The notes under the pieces are model-generated. The model worked only from the letters and a program-made list of their open reading frames with translations, had not been told where the DNA came from and did not search any database. Positions 29,076 through 38,841 of a DNA stretch of 64,000 nucleotides are shown here, piece by piece. The stretch is from Tissierellales bacterium (GTDB lineage: Bacteria; Bacillota; Clostridia; Tissierellales; Tissierellaceae), in NCBI GenBank assembly GCA_030146915.1, contig JASLAT010000030.1, positions 1 through 64,000 of the forward strand, in the 5' to 3' direction. The position numbers and the translations under genes are program-made. Each line of letters starts with the position of its first letter. Position 1 is the first letter of the stretch.

Positions 29076-30464
29076 TTATATATCATATTTGTCCATTCGT
29101 CTATACAAAGATGTCCTATGAATACCTAATAATTTTGCTGCCTCTGTCCTATTACCAGCTGAAAGATGTAGAGCTTCAAGTATTGCATTCTTTTCTGCAT
29201 CATCTACTATTTCTTCTAAAGATTTAGATCCAACTCCCATAGGTCTAGATAGTCTAAAATTATTTTTTGTCTTATCTAGTATTCTCTCAGGAAGATCTGC
29301 TGGTGTAATATGTTTCTTACTAGTTAGATTAAGAGCCCTTTCTAAAACATTTCTAAGTTCTCTAACATTACCAGGCCATTTATAGGAAGATAGAATTGAC
29401 TTAGTCTCTTCTGTTAAAAACTTTTCCTCTAAGTTTAACTCCTGGCATAATTTAACTAACATATCTTCAGCTAAAAGTACAACATCCTCTAATCTATCTC
29501 TTAGGGGTGGCACATCTATAGATATAACATTTAATCTATAATATAAATCCTCCCTAAAAAGACCTTCCTGTACCTTAATTTCTAAATCCTCATTACTTGC
29601 CGCTATTAATCTAGCATCTAGACTGATTTTTCTATTGCTGCCTACTGGTTCAAACTCTTTAGCCTCTAAAACTCTAAGAAGTTTAACCTGCATGTCCAGA
29701 GACATATTTCCTATTTCATCTAGAAATATAGTCCCTCCCGAGGCCATCTCAAGTTTACCAATTTTCCCTTGCTGATTTGCCCCCTTGAAAACTCCAGCTT
29801 GGTAACCAAATAACTCTGACTCTATTAAACCTTTAGGTATGGCCGCACAATTTATAGCTAAAAATGGACCATCCTTCCTATAGCCTGCCTTATGTATTGC
29901 CTCTGCAAAAAGCTCCTTACCCGTACCAGATTCACCAGTTATTAAAACTGTAGAATTAGTCTCTGCTGCTCTTTTAGCTATAGATTTTAGGTATTTCATC
30001 TTATTATTATTTGTTAAAATATTATCAAATGAGTGCTTAACCTGCTCAATTCTTTGAATTTCACCTTTATAGATATTTATCTTAGATTGAAGATCTAGAA
30101 GGTGATGGGCCAGCTCCTTTACCTCATTGATATCTTTAAAAAGAACTGTCCCTAAAGCACCTATGACTTCTCCGTCTATTACTATAGGAATTCTATTTGT
30201 AATCATATCATGACCTTGTATTCTTTGAACATCTCTTAATTCTTCAACACCTGTTTTAACAACTATATGCATTCTGGTGTTCTCTATAACTTGGTCAATA
30301 GGCTTCCCTATAGCTTCTGCTTCCTTTATTCCAAGTAGCTTGTCATAGTTAATCATGACAACCCTACCATCCCTATCCACTAAGACATATCCTTCATATG
30401 CATAGTTTAACACATCTTCTATAGTTTTTAAACTCCTACTTAATTCTTTTAGTCTTTTATCCAT
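29076..30464 (-). CDS. PAS-AAA-Fis regulator (sigma-54 activator family) with altered GAFTGA loop
   Basis: The 462-residue protein has a PAS domain (about 15-115), a central AAA+ domain (Walker A GESGTGKE at 177-184, Walker B GGTIFLDE at 243-250, YRLNVISIDVPPLRDR) and a C-terminal Fis-type HTH (NRTEAAKLLGIHRTSLYRR). The loop that contacts sigma-54, normally GAFTGA, is GVFKGA (224-229); the key Thr is Lys. It may therefore act on sigA promoters, as TyrR does. It is directly upstream of thl-atoDA and probably controls it in response to a metabolite sensed by PAS (inference). Confidence 0.88.
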   Translation of the reverse strand: MDKRLKELSRSLKTIEDVLNYAYEGYVLVDRDGRVVMINYDKLLGIKEAEAIGKPIDQVIENTRMHIVVKTGVEELRDVQRIQGHDMITNRIPIVIDGEVIGALGTVLFKDINEVKELAHHLLDLQSKINIYKGEIQRIEQVKHSFDNILTNNNKMKYLKSIAKRAAETNSTVLITGESGTGKELFAEAIHKAGYRKDGPFLAINCAAIPKGLIESELFGYQAGVFKGANQQGKIGKLEMASGGTIFLDEIGNMSLDMQVKLLRVLEAKEFEPVGSNRKISLDARLIAASNEDLEIKVQEGLFREDLYYRLNVISIDVPPLRDRLEDVVLLAEDMLVKLCQELNLEEKFLTEETKSILSSYKWPGNVRELRNVLERALNLTSKKHITPADLPERILDKTKNNFRLSRPMGVGSKSLEEIVDDAEKNAILEALHLSAGNRTEAAKLLGIHRTSLYRRMDKYDI

Positions 30465-30498
30465 TATATATCCACTCCATACTTGATGACAGGGATAA

Positions 30499-31608
30499 TT
30501 ATTTGTAGTCCTCTACTAAAGCATCTACAATTCTTTTAGCTGCTTCTCCATCCCCATAAGGATTAACTGCATTAGCCATTTTTAAGTAGTCCTCCCTACT
30601 TGAAACTAAAAGATCTAAGTTTTCATAGATTTTTTCATAAGAAGTTCCTACTAACTTTGCTGTTCCTGATTCTATCCCCTCTGGTCTTTCTGTCTCTTCC
30701 CTTACTACTAAAACAGGTTTACCTAAAGTTGGTGCTTCTTCTTGTAGGCCACCTGAATCCGTTACAACCATATAAGTCTTAGCCATTAAATTAGTAAAAG
30801 GTTCATAATCTAAAGGTTCTATAAGATGAACCCTATCTAATGTACCTAATATTCTATCAGCTATCTCCCTAACTTTTGGGTTAAGATGTATAGGAAATAT
30901 TACCTCTACATCATCATGCTTAAGAACTACGTCCCTTACAGCTGTGAATATATTCTCCATAGGAAGTCCAATATTTTCCCTCCTGTGGCTTGTTAAAAGA
31001 ATAACCTTACTATTATCATAGTCTATATTATTCAATAAGTCTATTTGGAATTTATAATGGTCTTTGACTGTATATTTGAGTGCATCTATAACAGTATTAC
31101 CTGTTATATAGATTTTTTCTTTATCATATCCTTCTTTTAACAAGTTATCTTCGTTTCTCTGTGTAGGTGCAAAGTGATAGTTAGCTAAAACTCCAGTCAT
31201 CATTCTATTAGCTTCCTCTGGATAAGGTGAATAAATATTACCACTTCTCAGTCCAGCTTCTACATGACCTATTTTTACCTTTTGATAAAAAGCTGCTAAA
31301 GCACCTGCAAAAACTGTAGTAGTATCCCCTTGTACCAAAACAACATCAGGCTCCTCTTTCATTATAACCTCTTCTAAACCTTTCAAAGATTTCATGGTTA
31401 TATCTGTTAGCGATTGACCTGGTTCAAAGATATTAAGATCATAGTCTGGAACTATTTCAAATAAATTTAATACTTGATCTAGCATTTCTCTATGTTGAGC
31501 TGTTATACATACTATAGACTCAATACCCTCTCTTTTTTCAAGCTCCTTAACTATAGGAGCCATCTTTATACCCTCTGGCCTGGTTCCAAATACCGTTAAA
31601 ACCTTCAT
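30499..31608 (-). CDS. mnaA: UDP-N-acetylglucosamine 2-epimerase (non-hydrolysing)
   Basis: The enzyme interconverts UDP-GlcNAc and UDP-ManNAc for wall polymers. It has 369 residues from ATG 31608, which has GGGAGG upstream. Signatures include TVFGTRPEGIKMAPIV at the start, GHVEAGLRSGN and TDSGGLQEEAPTLGKPVLV-R-ETERPE. It follows tagO, which attaches the first GlcNAc-P to the lipid carrier, so the pair should start a teichoic-acid-like or secondary wall polymer. Confidence 0.95.
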   Translation of the reverse strand: MKVLTVFGTRPEGIKMAPIVKELEKREGIESIVCITAQHREMLDQVLNLFEIVPDYDLNIFEPGQSLTDITMKSLKGLEEVIMKEEPDVVLVQGDTTTVFAGALAAFYQKVKIGHVEAGLRSGNIYSPYPEEANRMMTGVLANYHFAPTQRNEDNLLKEGYDKEKIYITGNTVIDALKYTVKDHYKFQIDLLNNIDYDNSKVILLTSHRRENIGLPMENIFTAVRDVVLKHDDVEVIFPIHLNPKVREIADRILGTLDRVHLIEPLDYEPFTNLMAKTYMVVTDSGGLQEEAPTLGKPVLVVREETERPEGIESGTAKLVGTSYEKIYENLDLLVSSREDYLKMANAVNPYGDGEAAKRIVDALVEDYK

Positions 31609-31618
31609 AAATACCTCC

Positions 31619-32677
31619 CTAGGAATCTTTCTTCCCATCTTTTTCAAAACTTCCAACCATAAGCGCAAACAATATGGCTGCTATAAATAAAATTATAGAT
31701 AATTGTACCGATTGCTTACTATTTACCTTAACTATAGAAACTGCTGTTGCTCCAAAAAATATGGATATACTATATAAAATTAAAACTGTTTTCTTTTGAG
31801 AATGTCCTCTTCTTAAAAGTCTATGATGTAAATGCCCCTTATCTGCTTGCATAGGATGCTGTCCTTTTGCTAACCTTCTACAAATAGCAAAAGTTGTATC
31901 AAAAATCGGTATACCTAAAACTAAAATAGGTACTACAACTGCTATGGTAGCTGCTGATTTCATTACCCCTTCTATTGATATGGCCGCAAGCATAAATCCT
32001 AAGAACAAGGCACCTGCATCCCCCATGAAAATTGAGGCAGGATTAAAGTTATAAGGTAAAAAACCTAAAACTGCTCCCGCAAGGATTCCTGATATCTTTA
32101 CAGTCTCCATATATCCCAGTTTATATGCTACTAGCATAAGAGATAAACTAGAAATAGCCGTAACCCCTGCAGATAATCCATCTAACCCATCTATTAAGTT
32201 TATTGTATTTGTTATTCCAACCACCCAAAAAAGTGTTATCGGTATAGATATCCATAAGCTTAAAACTATCTTGGATGGCAAACTTGTAGGAAAAGGGTAG
32301 GTTAGAAATTCTATCCTAACCCCTCCTAAAATAAGTATTAATCCAGCTGCTATTTGGAATAGTAGTTTCTTTTTTGGACTTAAGTCTATAAAGTCATCAA
32401 TAAGTCCTGATACCATTATAAGAGTGGCCCCTAATAAAGTAGCTATTAAGGCCCTATCATTCATAGGTAAGTATATCAGGGCTGAAATTATCACTGCTAA
32501 ATATATGGCTACTCCCCCTAAGTAAGGTATAGGTTTTTTATGCATTCTCCTATCATCCTTAGGTATATCAAATGCCCCTAATTTGAAGGCTACTTTTCTA
32601 CAAATAGGAGTAGCTATTAAAGCTATTATGAAAGATACCATTAATGGTACAATATAACTACCAGTCACACATTCCAC
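31619..32677 (-). CDS. tagO: Undecaprenyl-phosphate N-acetylglucosaminyl 1-phosphate transferase (TagO/WecA family)
   Basis: The multi-pass membrane enzyme of about 350 residues has the family Asp motifs GLIDDFIDL, NLIDGLDGLSAG and ASIFMGDAGALFLGF, and the HLHHRLLRRGHS cytoplasmic loop. It starts wall-polymer synthesis on undecaprenyl phosphate. GTG 32668 has better spacing (8) from AGGAG than ATG 32677 (4), so the start may be three codons later. It is 5 bases after upp. Confidence 0.93.
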   Translation of the reverse strand: MECVTGSYIVPLMVSFIIALIATPICRKVAFKLGAFDIPKDDRRMHKKPIPYLGGVAIYLAVIISALIYLPMNDRALIATLLGATLIMVSGLIDDFIDLSPKKKLLFQIAAGLILILGGVRIEFLTYPFPTSLPSKIVLSLWISIPITLFWVVGITNTINLIDGLDGLSAGVTAISSLSLMLVAYKLGYMETVKISGILAGAVLGFLPYNFNPASIFMGDAGALFLGFMLAAISIEGVMKSAATIAVVVPILVLGIPIFDTTFAICRRLAKGQHPMQADKGHLHHRLLRRGHSQKKTVLILYSISIFFGATAVSIVKVNSKQSVQLSIILFIAAILFALMVGSFEKDGKKDS

Positions 32678-32682
32678 TCCTT

Positions 32683-33339
<657 letters not shown>

Positions 33340-33357
33340 TTATTTTAATCCTTTTAC

Positions 33358-33363
33358 ATTATA
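33358..33363 (-). promoter_or_regulatory. Extended -10 of the upp operon
   Basis: TGTTATAAT on the minus strand is a perfect TATAAT with TGn, about 45 bases before the upp ATG. The -35 is poor. Confidence 0.55.
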
Positions 33364-33424
33364 ACATAACTAAATTATTTTCCTATTAATTTTTCTATTT
33401 ATTTATACTTCTAGACTTTAACAT

Positions 33425-33447
33425 AGCCAAGAATAATATTCTTGGCT
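33425..33447. terminator. Terminator after the phosphatase-rpiB fusion
   Basis: AGCCAAGAAT (33425-33434) pairs with ATTCTTGGCT (33438-33447). The T-run is on the plus-strand side, so efficiency for the minus-strand gene is uncertain. Confidence 0.55.
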
Positions 33448-33461
33448 TTTTATATCTTTAT

Positions 33462-34340
33462 TTATTCTTCTATTTTATTAACTCTTCTTTCGTGTCTTCC
33501 GCCTTCAAACTCTTCATTTAACCAAGCCTTTACTACCTCTTTAGCCAGGTCTACTCCTATAACTCTACCACCCATAGCTAGCATGTTAGCGTTATTATGA
33601 GCAACACTCATTCTAGCAGAGTAAGTATCTGAACATAAGGCACATCTTATACCTTTAACTTTGTTAGCTGCTAAAGATATACCAATTCCTGTTCCACATA
33701 TTACTATTCCTCTATCAATATGTCCATCAACAACAGCATGGGCAACCTTTCTACCATATTCTGGGTAATCAACTGATTCTGTAGAATCTGTTCCATAATC
33801 CCTTACTTCGTACCCTTCTTCTATTAAATACTTTCTTATCTCTTCTTTTAGTTCAAAGCCACCATGGTCGCTTCCTATTCCTATAGTTTCCACATAATCC
33901 TCCTCAAGTTTTTCTATTAGTTTTTCTATAGACTTATATATTTGATCCCTAGTAGATGCATAAACATCATAAGATTGACCAAAAGGATCTGCTAAGTCCT
34001 CATTTATTGACCAAACATATTCTAATAAAGTATATACCCTTACTCCCTCTCCAAATTCATATCTTATACTTTCCTTATGGGACCTAGACATAGTAAGTAC
34101 TAAATCAAAGTTTTTTAACATTTCTCCTGTAACTTGCTTACTCCTATGTCCTCTTAAATCTAAGCCAAATTCCTCTAAAACTAAAATACTATTTAAAGAT
34201 GCTTCAAGACCAGGATAACTTGCTAATCCTGCTGATGATGCCCTGGCATCTAAACCGTGTTTTTCTGCCAAATCATTAAAAATAACTTCAGCCATGGGAC
34301 TCCTGCAAGTATTTCCAGTACATACAAATAAAACTTTCAT
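33462..34340 (-). CDS. Fusion of protein-arginine phosphatase (YwlE-like) and ribose-5-phosphate isomerase B
   Basis: The single 292-residue frame joins two usually separate proteins. Residues 1-148 are a low-molecular-weight phosphatase with C7-TGNT-CR13S and the acid Asp in ADPFG. Thr11 is the residue that favours phosphoarginine in Bacillus YwlE. Residues 152-290 are RpiB: GIGSDHGGFELK at the start, VICGTGIGIS with the catalytic Cys, and SVAHNNANMLAMGGR with the base His. ywlE and rpiB (ywlF) are neighbouring genes in Bacillus, so the fusion fits gene order. Both active sites look intact. Confidence 0.92.
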   Translation of the reverse strand: MKVLFVCTGNTCRSPMAEVIFNDLAEKHGLDARASSAGLASYPGLEASLNSILVLEEFGLDLRGHRSKQVTGEMLKNFDLVLTMSRSHKESIRYEFGEGVRVYTLLEYVWSINEDLADPFGQSYDVYASTRDQIYKSIEKLIEKLEEDYVETIGIGSDHGGFELKEEIRKYLIEEGYEVRDYGTDSTESVDYPEYGRKVAHAVVDGHIDRGIVICGTGIGISLAANKVKGIRCALCSDTYSARMSVAHNNANMLAMGGRVIGVDLAKEVVKAWLNEEFEGGRHERRVNKIEE

Positions 34341-34351
34341 TAAACCACCCT

Positions 34352-35395
34352 TTATAAATCTATAATCTGCCCAGAAGAAGCCTTCAACATCCTATTCATT
34401 ATGGCCACTCCCATATGAGAGAATTCAACGGATTCTGAAAGTATAATTTCAATTCCTTTCTTATCCATAAGTCTTAAAGTAGAAAATAGGTTATGGGCAA
34501 TACTTAACTCATCTTCTCTACTTCCTAAAGAGTAAATATTTTCCATATTATACATATCTTTAGTCTCGTCTGTTACCATTATACCAACTTTATAGCCTTT
34601 ATCTACATATTCTTTTGCTTTTTTCTCTATAGTTTTTGCTACAAGCTTTATTTCACCTTTAAATACAAACATCTCTCCCTTTGGAGCATAATGTTTATAT
34701 TTTTGTCCTGGGGACTTAGGTATAATATTTTTATCTAGAGAAACTATACTTTTATCAAAATTCACCTCTGGAAAAATTTCCAATAAATCTTCCCTAGTTA
34801 TAGCTCCTGGTCTTAATATTGTTGGAATGCTTCCAGTTAAATCTAAGACTGTACTTTCAAGTCCTATCCCAGTAGCTCCCCCATCTAAAATAAGTTCTAA
34901 TTTTCCATTTAAATCTTCATAGACATGCTCAGCCCTAGTTGGGCTTGGTCTACCAGAAGTATTAGCCGATGGTGCAGCTATAGGCCTTTTACTCCTAGTT
35001 ATTAACTCTAAAGCCACAGGATGATCTGGCATTCTTATAGCCACTGTATCTAATGATGCAGTAACTATATCCGGTACCAAATCAGACCTTTTAAAGATTA
35101 AGGTTAATGGCCCTGGCCAAAATTTATTCATACATAATCTATCATTATCTGAAATATTTAAGACCAAATCATCTAATTGATTTAAGTCTGATATATGTAA
35201 GATTAGAGGGTTATCTGCTGGTCTACCCTTTGCCTGAAATATTTTTTTAAGTGCATTTGGATTTAGTCCATCTGCCCCTAAACCATAAACAGTCTCAGTT
35301 GGAAATGCAACAAGATTACCTTTGCTTATTATACTTGCTGCCTCATCTAATACTTTAAAGTTTTCTTCATCAATTTTTATAATTTTAGTTTCCAT
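34352..35395 (-). CDS. tsaC: Threonylcarbamoyl-AMP synthase (Sua5/TsaC family)
   Basis: The 347-residue protein has a YrdC/TsaC domain (about 1-210: AFPTETVYGLGADG, KGRPADNPLILHI, RSKRPIAAPSANTSGRPSPT) and a C-terminal Sua5 domain (about 225-345). It makes the activated threonylcarbamate for tRNA t6A37. It lies between prfA and the phosphatase-RpiB gene, as ywlC does in Bacillus. Confidence 0.95.
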   Translation of the reverse strand: METKIIKIDEENFKVLDEAASIISKGNLVAFPTETVYGLGADGLNPNALKKIFQAKGRPADNPLILHISDLNQLDDLVLNISDNDRLCMNKFWPGPLTLIFKRSDLVPDIVTASLDTVAIRMPDHPVALELITRSKRPIAAPSANTSGRPSPTRAEHVYEDLNGKLELILDGGATGIGLESTVLDLTGSIPTILRPGAITREDLLEIFPEVNFDKSIVSLDKNIIPKSPGQKYKHYAPKGEMFVFKGEIKLVAKTIEKKAKEYVDKGYKVGIMVTDETKDMYNMENIYSLGSREDELSIAHNLFSTLRLMDKKGIEIILSESVEFSHMGVAIMNRMLKASSGQIIDL

Positions 35396-35468
35396 AATTA
35401 TCTCCTTATCTATCTGACTATTATATAATAAATATATCCTTTTACCAAATTGATAATTTAAAATAAAA

Positions 35469-35495
35469 AACCGTAAAGTTTTAAACTTTACGGTT
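35469..35495 (-). terminator. Terminator of prfA
   Basis: AACCGTAAAGTTT and AAACTTTACGGTT form a 13-bp perfect stem. The minus strand continues TTTTTTATTTT. Confidence 0.92.
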
Positions 35496-35499
35496 CATC

Positions 35500-36567
35500 T
35501 TACGCTTCTTTACCAAGCTTTTTAGATTGATCATGAGTTGTTAATTCATCTATCATTTCATCTATATCTCCATCTACAAAATCTTCCAATCTGTGTAAAG
35601 TAACATTTATTCTATGATCAGTTACCCTACCTTGTGGGAAATTATATGTTCTTATTCTTTCGGAACGATCTCCTGTTCCTATTTGAACTCTTCTCTCTTC
35701 TGCAATTTCAGCTTCTTGATCACTTAACATTTTATCATAAAGTCTACTTTTTAAAATTTTCATAGCCTTATCTCTATTCTTATGCTGACTTTTCTCATCC
35801 TGACAAGATACTACAAGTCCTGTAGGTAAGTGAGTAATTCTAATAGCAGAGTCTGTAGTATTAACGTGCTGACCACCTGCTCCAGAAGCCCTAAAAGTAT
35901 CTATCTTTAATTCATGTTGATTAATATCGATATCAACATCTTCTGCCTCTGGTAGTACAGCAACTGTAGATGTCGAAGTATGAATTCTACCTGAAGATTC
36001 TGTTTCTGGAACTCTTTGAACCCTATGAACACCTGATTCATATTTTAATCTACTATAGGCTCCTTTACCTTTTATCATAAAGATAACCTCTTTAAATCCA
36101 CCTATTCCTATTTCATTACTATCCATAAGTTCAACAGACCAACCTTGTCTTTCTGCATATCTAGAGTACATTCTAAATAACAGGCCCGAGAATAATGCTG
36201 CTTCATCACCACCAGCACCTGCTCTTATCTCAACTATAACGTTTTTATGGTCATTTGGATCTTTAGGGATTAAAAGAATTTTAAGCTGTTCTTCTAATTG
36301 GTGGTAGCTAGTTTCTAGTTCTTTAATTTCTTCCTTTACCATCTCATCCATCTCAGGGTCTAATTTTTCTCTTAAAAGTTCCTTAGCTCCCTCTAGGTCC
36401 TCTTGAACCTGTTTGTATTCTCTATATTTATGAACAATTTCTTCTATACCTGCATGTTCTATCATTAATTTTTGCCACTTCTCTGAATCTGCTATTACAT
36501 CTGGGTCTATAACTTCTTTACTAAGTTCAACATATCTTTCTTCTATTGAAGATAACTTATCTAACAT
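35500..36567 (-). CDS. prfA: Peptide chain release factor 1
   Basis: The 355-residue factor recognises UAA and UAG. The catalytic GGQ is in [17 protein letters not shown]. The codon-recognition tripeptide region and the coiled N-terminal domain are of normal length. It is methylated at the GGQ Gln by PrmC, whose gene lies two genes upstream. Confidence 0.97.
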   Translation of the reverse strand: MLDKLSSIEERYVELSKEVIDPDVIADSEKWQKLMIEHAGIEEIVHKYREYKQVQEDLEGAKELLREKLDPEMDEMVKEEIKELETSYHQLEEQLKILLIPKDPNDHKNVIVEIRAGAGGDEAALFSGLLFRMYSRYAERQGWSVELMDSNEIGIGGFKEVIFMIKGKGAYSRLKYESGVHRVQRVPETESSGRIHTSTSTVAVLPEAEDVDIDINQHELKIDTFRASGAGGQHVNTTDSAIRITHLPTGLVVSCQDEKSQHKNRDKAMKILKSRLYDKMLSDQEAEIAEERRVQIGTGDRSERIRTYNFPQGRVTDHRINVTLHRLEDFVDGDIDEMIDELTTHDQSKKLGKEA

Positions 36568-36586
36568 CTACATCTCTCCCTATAAA

Positions 36587-37120
36587 TTACTTTTTTTCCA
36601 CCATCAAGTTCATAACTATGTGTCCTAATCCAGCCACTAGAATTAAATATATTGGAGTTATTTTTCCTATAACTATAAGTAAGAAAAATATAAGAGCTAA
36701 AAATAAACCCCTTACTTTAAAACCTGAAGACTTTATAAGTTTATATACTGCCGAAATTATAAGTCCTACTATAGCTGGAGTTACACCTTTAAAAATATTA
36801 TCAATTATAGCTAGGTTCCTATACTGATAAAGAAAGCCTACAATAACTAAAATAATTACAAAAGAAGGTATAACAGTTCCTAATACACTTACTAAAGCAC
36901 CTTTAATTCCAGCAACCTTATAACCAGTATATATACTTAAATTAACAGCAACTGGTCCTGGTGAACTTTGCGAAACTACCAGCGCATCTAAAAAGTCTTC
37001 TTCCCTAATCCAGGACTTTCTCTCTACAATCTCTCTTTGAATAATGGGCAACATAGCATAGCCTCCACCAAAGGTAAAGGCACCAATCTTTAAAAAAATT
37101 AAAAATAAATCTATTAACAT
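36587..37120 (-). CDS. Chromate transporter family protein, short chain (second of pair)
   Basis: This 177-residue membrane protein with the CHR motif FGGGYAMLP near the start and SSPGPVAVNLSIYTGYKVAG at about 50-70 is a half-length CHR protein that works with a partner. It follows its paralogue by 9 bases. CHR proteins export chromate in some species, but the physiological anion here is unknown. Confidence 0.88.
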   Translation of the reverse strand: MLIDLFLIFLKIGAFTFGGGYAMLPIIQREIVERKSWIREEDFLDALVVSQSSPGPVAVNLSIYTGYKVAGIKGALVSVLGTVIPSFVIILVIVGFLYQYRNLAIIDNIFKGVTPAIVGLIISAVYKLIKSSGFKVRGLFLALIFFLLIVIGKITPIYLILVAGLGHIVMNLMVEKK

Positions 37121-37129
37121 AAAATCACC

Positions 37130-37648
37130 CTAGTATAAAATAGCGCCAGCTATTGCTGCTAATATTATAGCATAAATGCCATTTAGCTTTTTAAAGCTGA
37201 CAAAGTAAAAGGCTGACAACCCTATAATTAAGGAGATAAAATTTACCTCAACGCCCCTAGCTATAGCAACTGCACCAGAAAGTATAAGTCCTATTATAAC
37301 TGGTCTTACCCCAGAGATAAACCAGGCTATATACTTAGATTCACTATATTTCTTTATTATATAAATTAAAATACTCATAATAATAAAACTTGGAAGCACA
37401 ACAGATACTGTTGCTACAAGTGAACCTAATACTCCTCCTACCCTATAGCCAAAAAAAGTTGCTGCATTTATAGCTATAGGACCAGGAGTCATCTCTGATA
37501 TAGCTAAAATATCAACAACTTCGCTGGAATCTATGTAACTATAATTTTTTGCTATTTCTTGTTCTAAAAGGGCTATCATCGCATAGCCTCCACCAAAACC
37601 AAAAGCTCCCAATTTAAAAAAAGTTAAAAATAAGCTTAAATAGATCAA
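37130..37648 (-). CDS. Chromate transporter family protein, short chain (first of pair)
   Basis: This 172-residue half-length CHR protein has GFGGGYAMIALLE and MTPGPIAINAATFFGYRVGG. Translation probably starts at TTG 37648, one base after the prmC stop, with GGAGG inside the prmC end; it is thus translationally tied to prmC. Tandem short CHR genes generally form a heterodimer. Confidence 0.88.
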   Translation of the reverse strand: MIYLSLFLTFFKLGAFGFGGGYAMIALLEQEIAKNYSYIDSSEVVDILAISEMTPGPIAINAATFFGYRVGGVLGSLVATVSVVLPSFIIMSILIYIIKKYSESKYIAWFISGVRPVIIGLILSGAVAIARGVEVNFISLIIGLSAFYFVSFKKLNGIYAIILAAIAGAILY

Positions 37649-37649
37649 G

Positions 37650-38465
37650 CTAGCACCTCCAGTAAGCTAAAGCTACCCTATCATTTCCCGACAAATCTTT
37701 TCTAATCTCAATATCTAAATATCCTTCTGACTTTAGTATATTAGTTAAATCTTCTGCCTGATCATATCCTATCTCATAGATTAAGAGCCCATTTCTTCTT
37801 AAATATTTTTTTGCTTCCTTGGTGATTTTTCTATAAAAATCTAAACCATCTTTACCACCATAAAGAGAAATCTCAGGTTCGAAATCTCTAACTTTAGGGT
37901 CTAATTTATCCATATCTTTCTTATTTATATAGGGAGGGTTTGATACTATAAAATCAAACTTTTCATCAATACCAGAAAATAGATCCCCCATCCTAAGTTC
38001 TACATTATCTATAGATAGTCTTTCTTTATTTATACTAGCAACTTGATAGGCTTTATCTGAAATATCCACAGCCAATATTTTTGCATTCTTACAATAATGT
38101 CCTAAAGATAGAGAAATAGCCCCACTTCCAAATCCAATCTCAAATATATCCTTAGACTGATCCTTCACCCTATCTATAATATACTCTACCAGTATTTCAG
38201 TATCATTTCTAGGTATTAATACTCCTTTATCTACATAAAAGTTTAGGCCCATAAATTCCTTTTCTTTAAGTATATATTGTATAGGCCATCCTTCTTTTAA
38301 TTTTTCCATAATCATATTAAATTGCTTAAATTCTCTCTCAGTAAGTTTTTTATCTATATGAGTATAAAGATAGGCCTTATCTTTATTTAAAATATAACTT
38401 AAAACCATCAAAGGTTCTAAAAGATCAGCCTTATATTCATTAAGTAACTCTTTTATACTTATCAT
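37650..38465 (-). CDS. prmC: Release factor glutamine methyltransferase
   Basis: From ATG 38465, which has the best spacing from AGGA, the protein has 271 residues. It carries a helical N-terminal release-factor binding domain, FEIGFGSGAISLSLG as SAM loop, and the NPPY catalytic motif (VSNPPYINKKD). It methylates the GGQ Gln of RF1 and RF2. It is usually next to prfA; here the chromate transporter pair lies between. Confidence 0.93.
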   Translation of the reverse strand: MISIKELLNEYKADLLEPLMVLSYILNKDKAYLYTHIDKKLTEREFKQFNMIMEKLKEGWPIQYILKEKEFMGLNFYVDKGVLIPRNDTEILVEYIIDRVKDQSKDIFEIGFGSGAISLSLGHYCKNAKILAVDISDKAYQVASINKERLSIDNVELRMGDLFSGIDEKFDFIVSNPPYINKKDMDKLDPKVRDFEPEISLYGGKDGLDFYRKITKEAKKYLRRNGLLIYEIGYDQAEDLTNILKSEGYLDIEIRKDLSGNDRVALAYWRC

Positions 38466-38503
38466 TTTCATCTTCCTATTTATCAAAAATAATTAAAAAA
38501 TAA

Positions 38504-38529
38504 AGGTTAGATGCATTCGCAACTAACCT
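38504..38529 (-). terminator. Terminator of rpmE
   Basis: AGGTTAG (38504-38510) pairs with CTAACCT (38523-38529); the minus strand continues with TTTATTTTTTAATT. Confidence 0.75.
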
Positions 38530-38542
38530 AGTTTTTTTAAGA

Positions 38543-38743
38543 CTACTTTCTTCCATATTTTTTATTGAATCTTTCAATACGGCCACCACGTTCTGCGAAT
38601 TTTTGCTTTCCTGTGTAAAAAGGATGGCACTCTGAACAAACCTCAACTTTTAATTCGTCTTTAACTGAGCCAGTAGTAAAAGTGTTTCCACAAGCACATA
38701 TTACAGTTGCCTCTTTATATTCTGGATGAATACCTGCTTTCAC
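38543..38743 (-). CDS. rpmE: Ribosomal protein bL31 (zinc-binding form)
   Basis: The 66-residue protein has the full zinc set Cys16, Cys18, Cys37 and Cys40 (ICACGNTF and CSECHPF), so it is the C+ form rather than the zinc-independent paralogue. The C-terminal [11 protein letters not shown] is typical. It is downstream of rho, as in Bacillus. Confidence 0.97.
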   Translation of the reverse strand: MKAGIHPEYKEATVICACGNTFTTGSVKDELKVEVCSECHPFYTGKQKFAERGGRIERFNKKYGRK

Positions 38744-38841
38744 TTCTGTTCACCTCTCTCTCAATATGCTAATTTATAGCAATTTACATTTCCTACATTT
38801 TAACTATTAAATTATAACATAGTAATTATTTAAATACAAGC

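Noticed and set aside
36546..36827. Plus-strand frame opposite the prfA/chromate transporter junction
   Set aside because: It is antisense to conserved genes on the minus strand, with no ribosome site and no recognisable domain.
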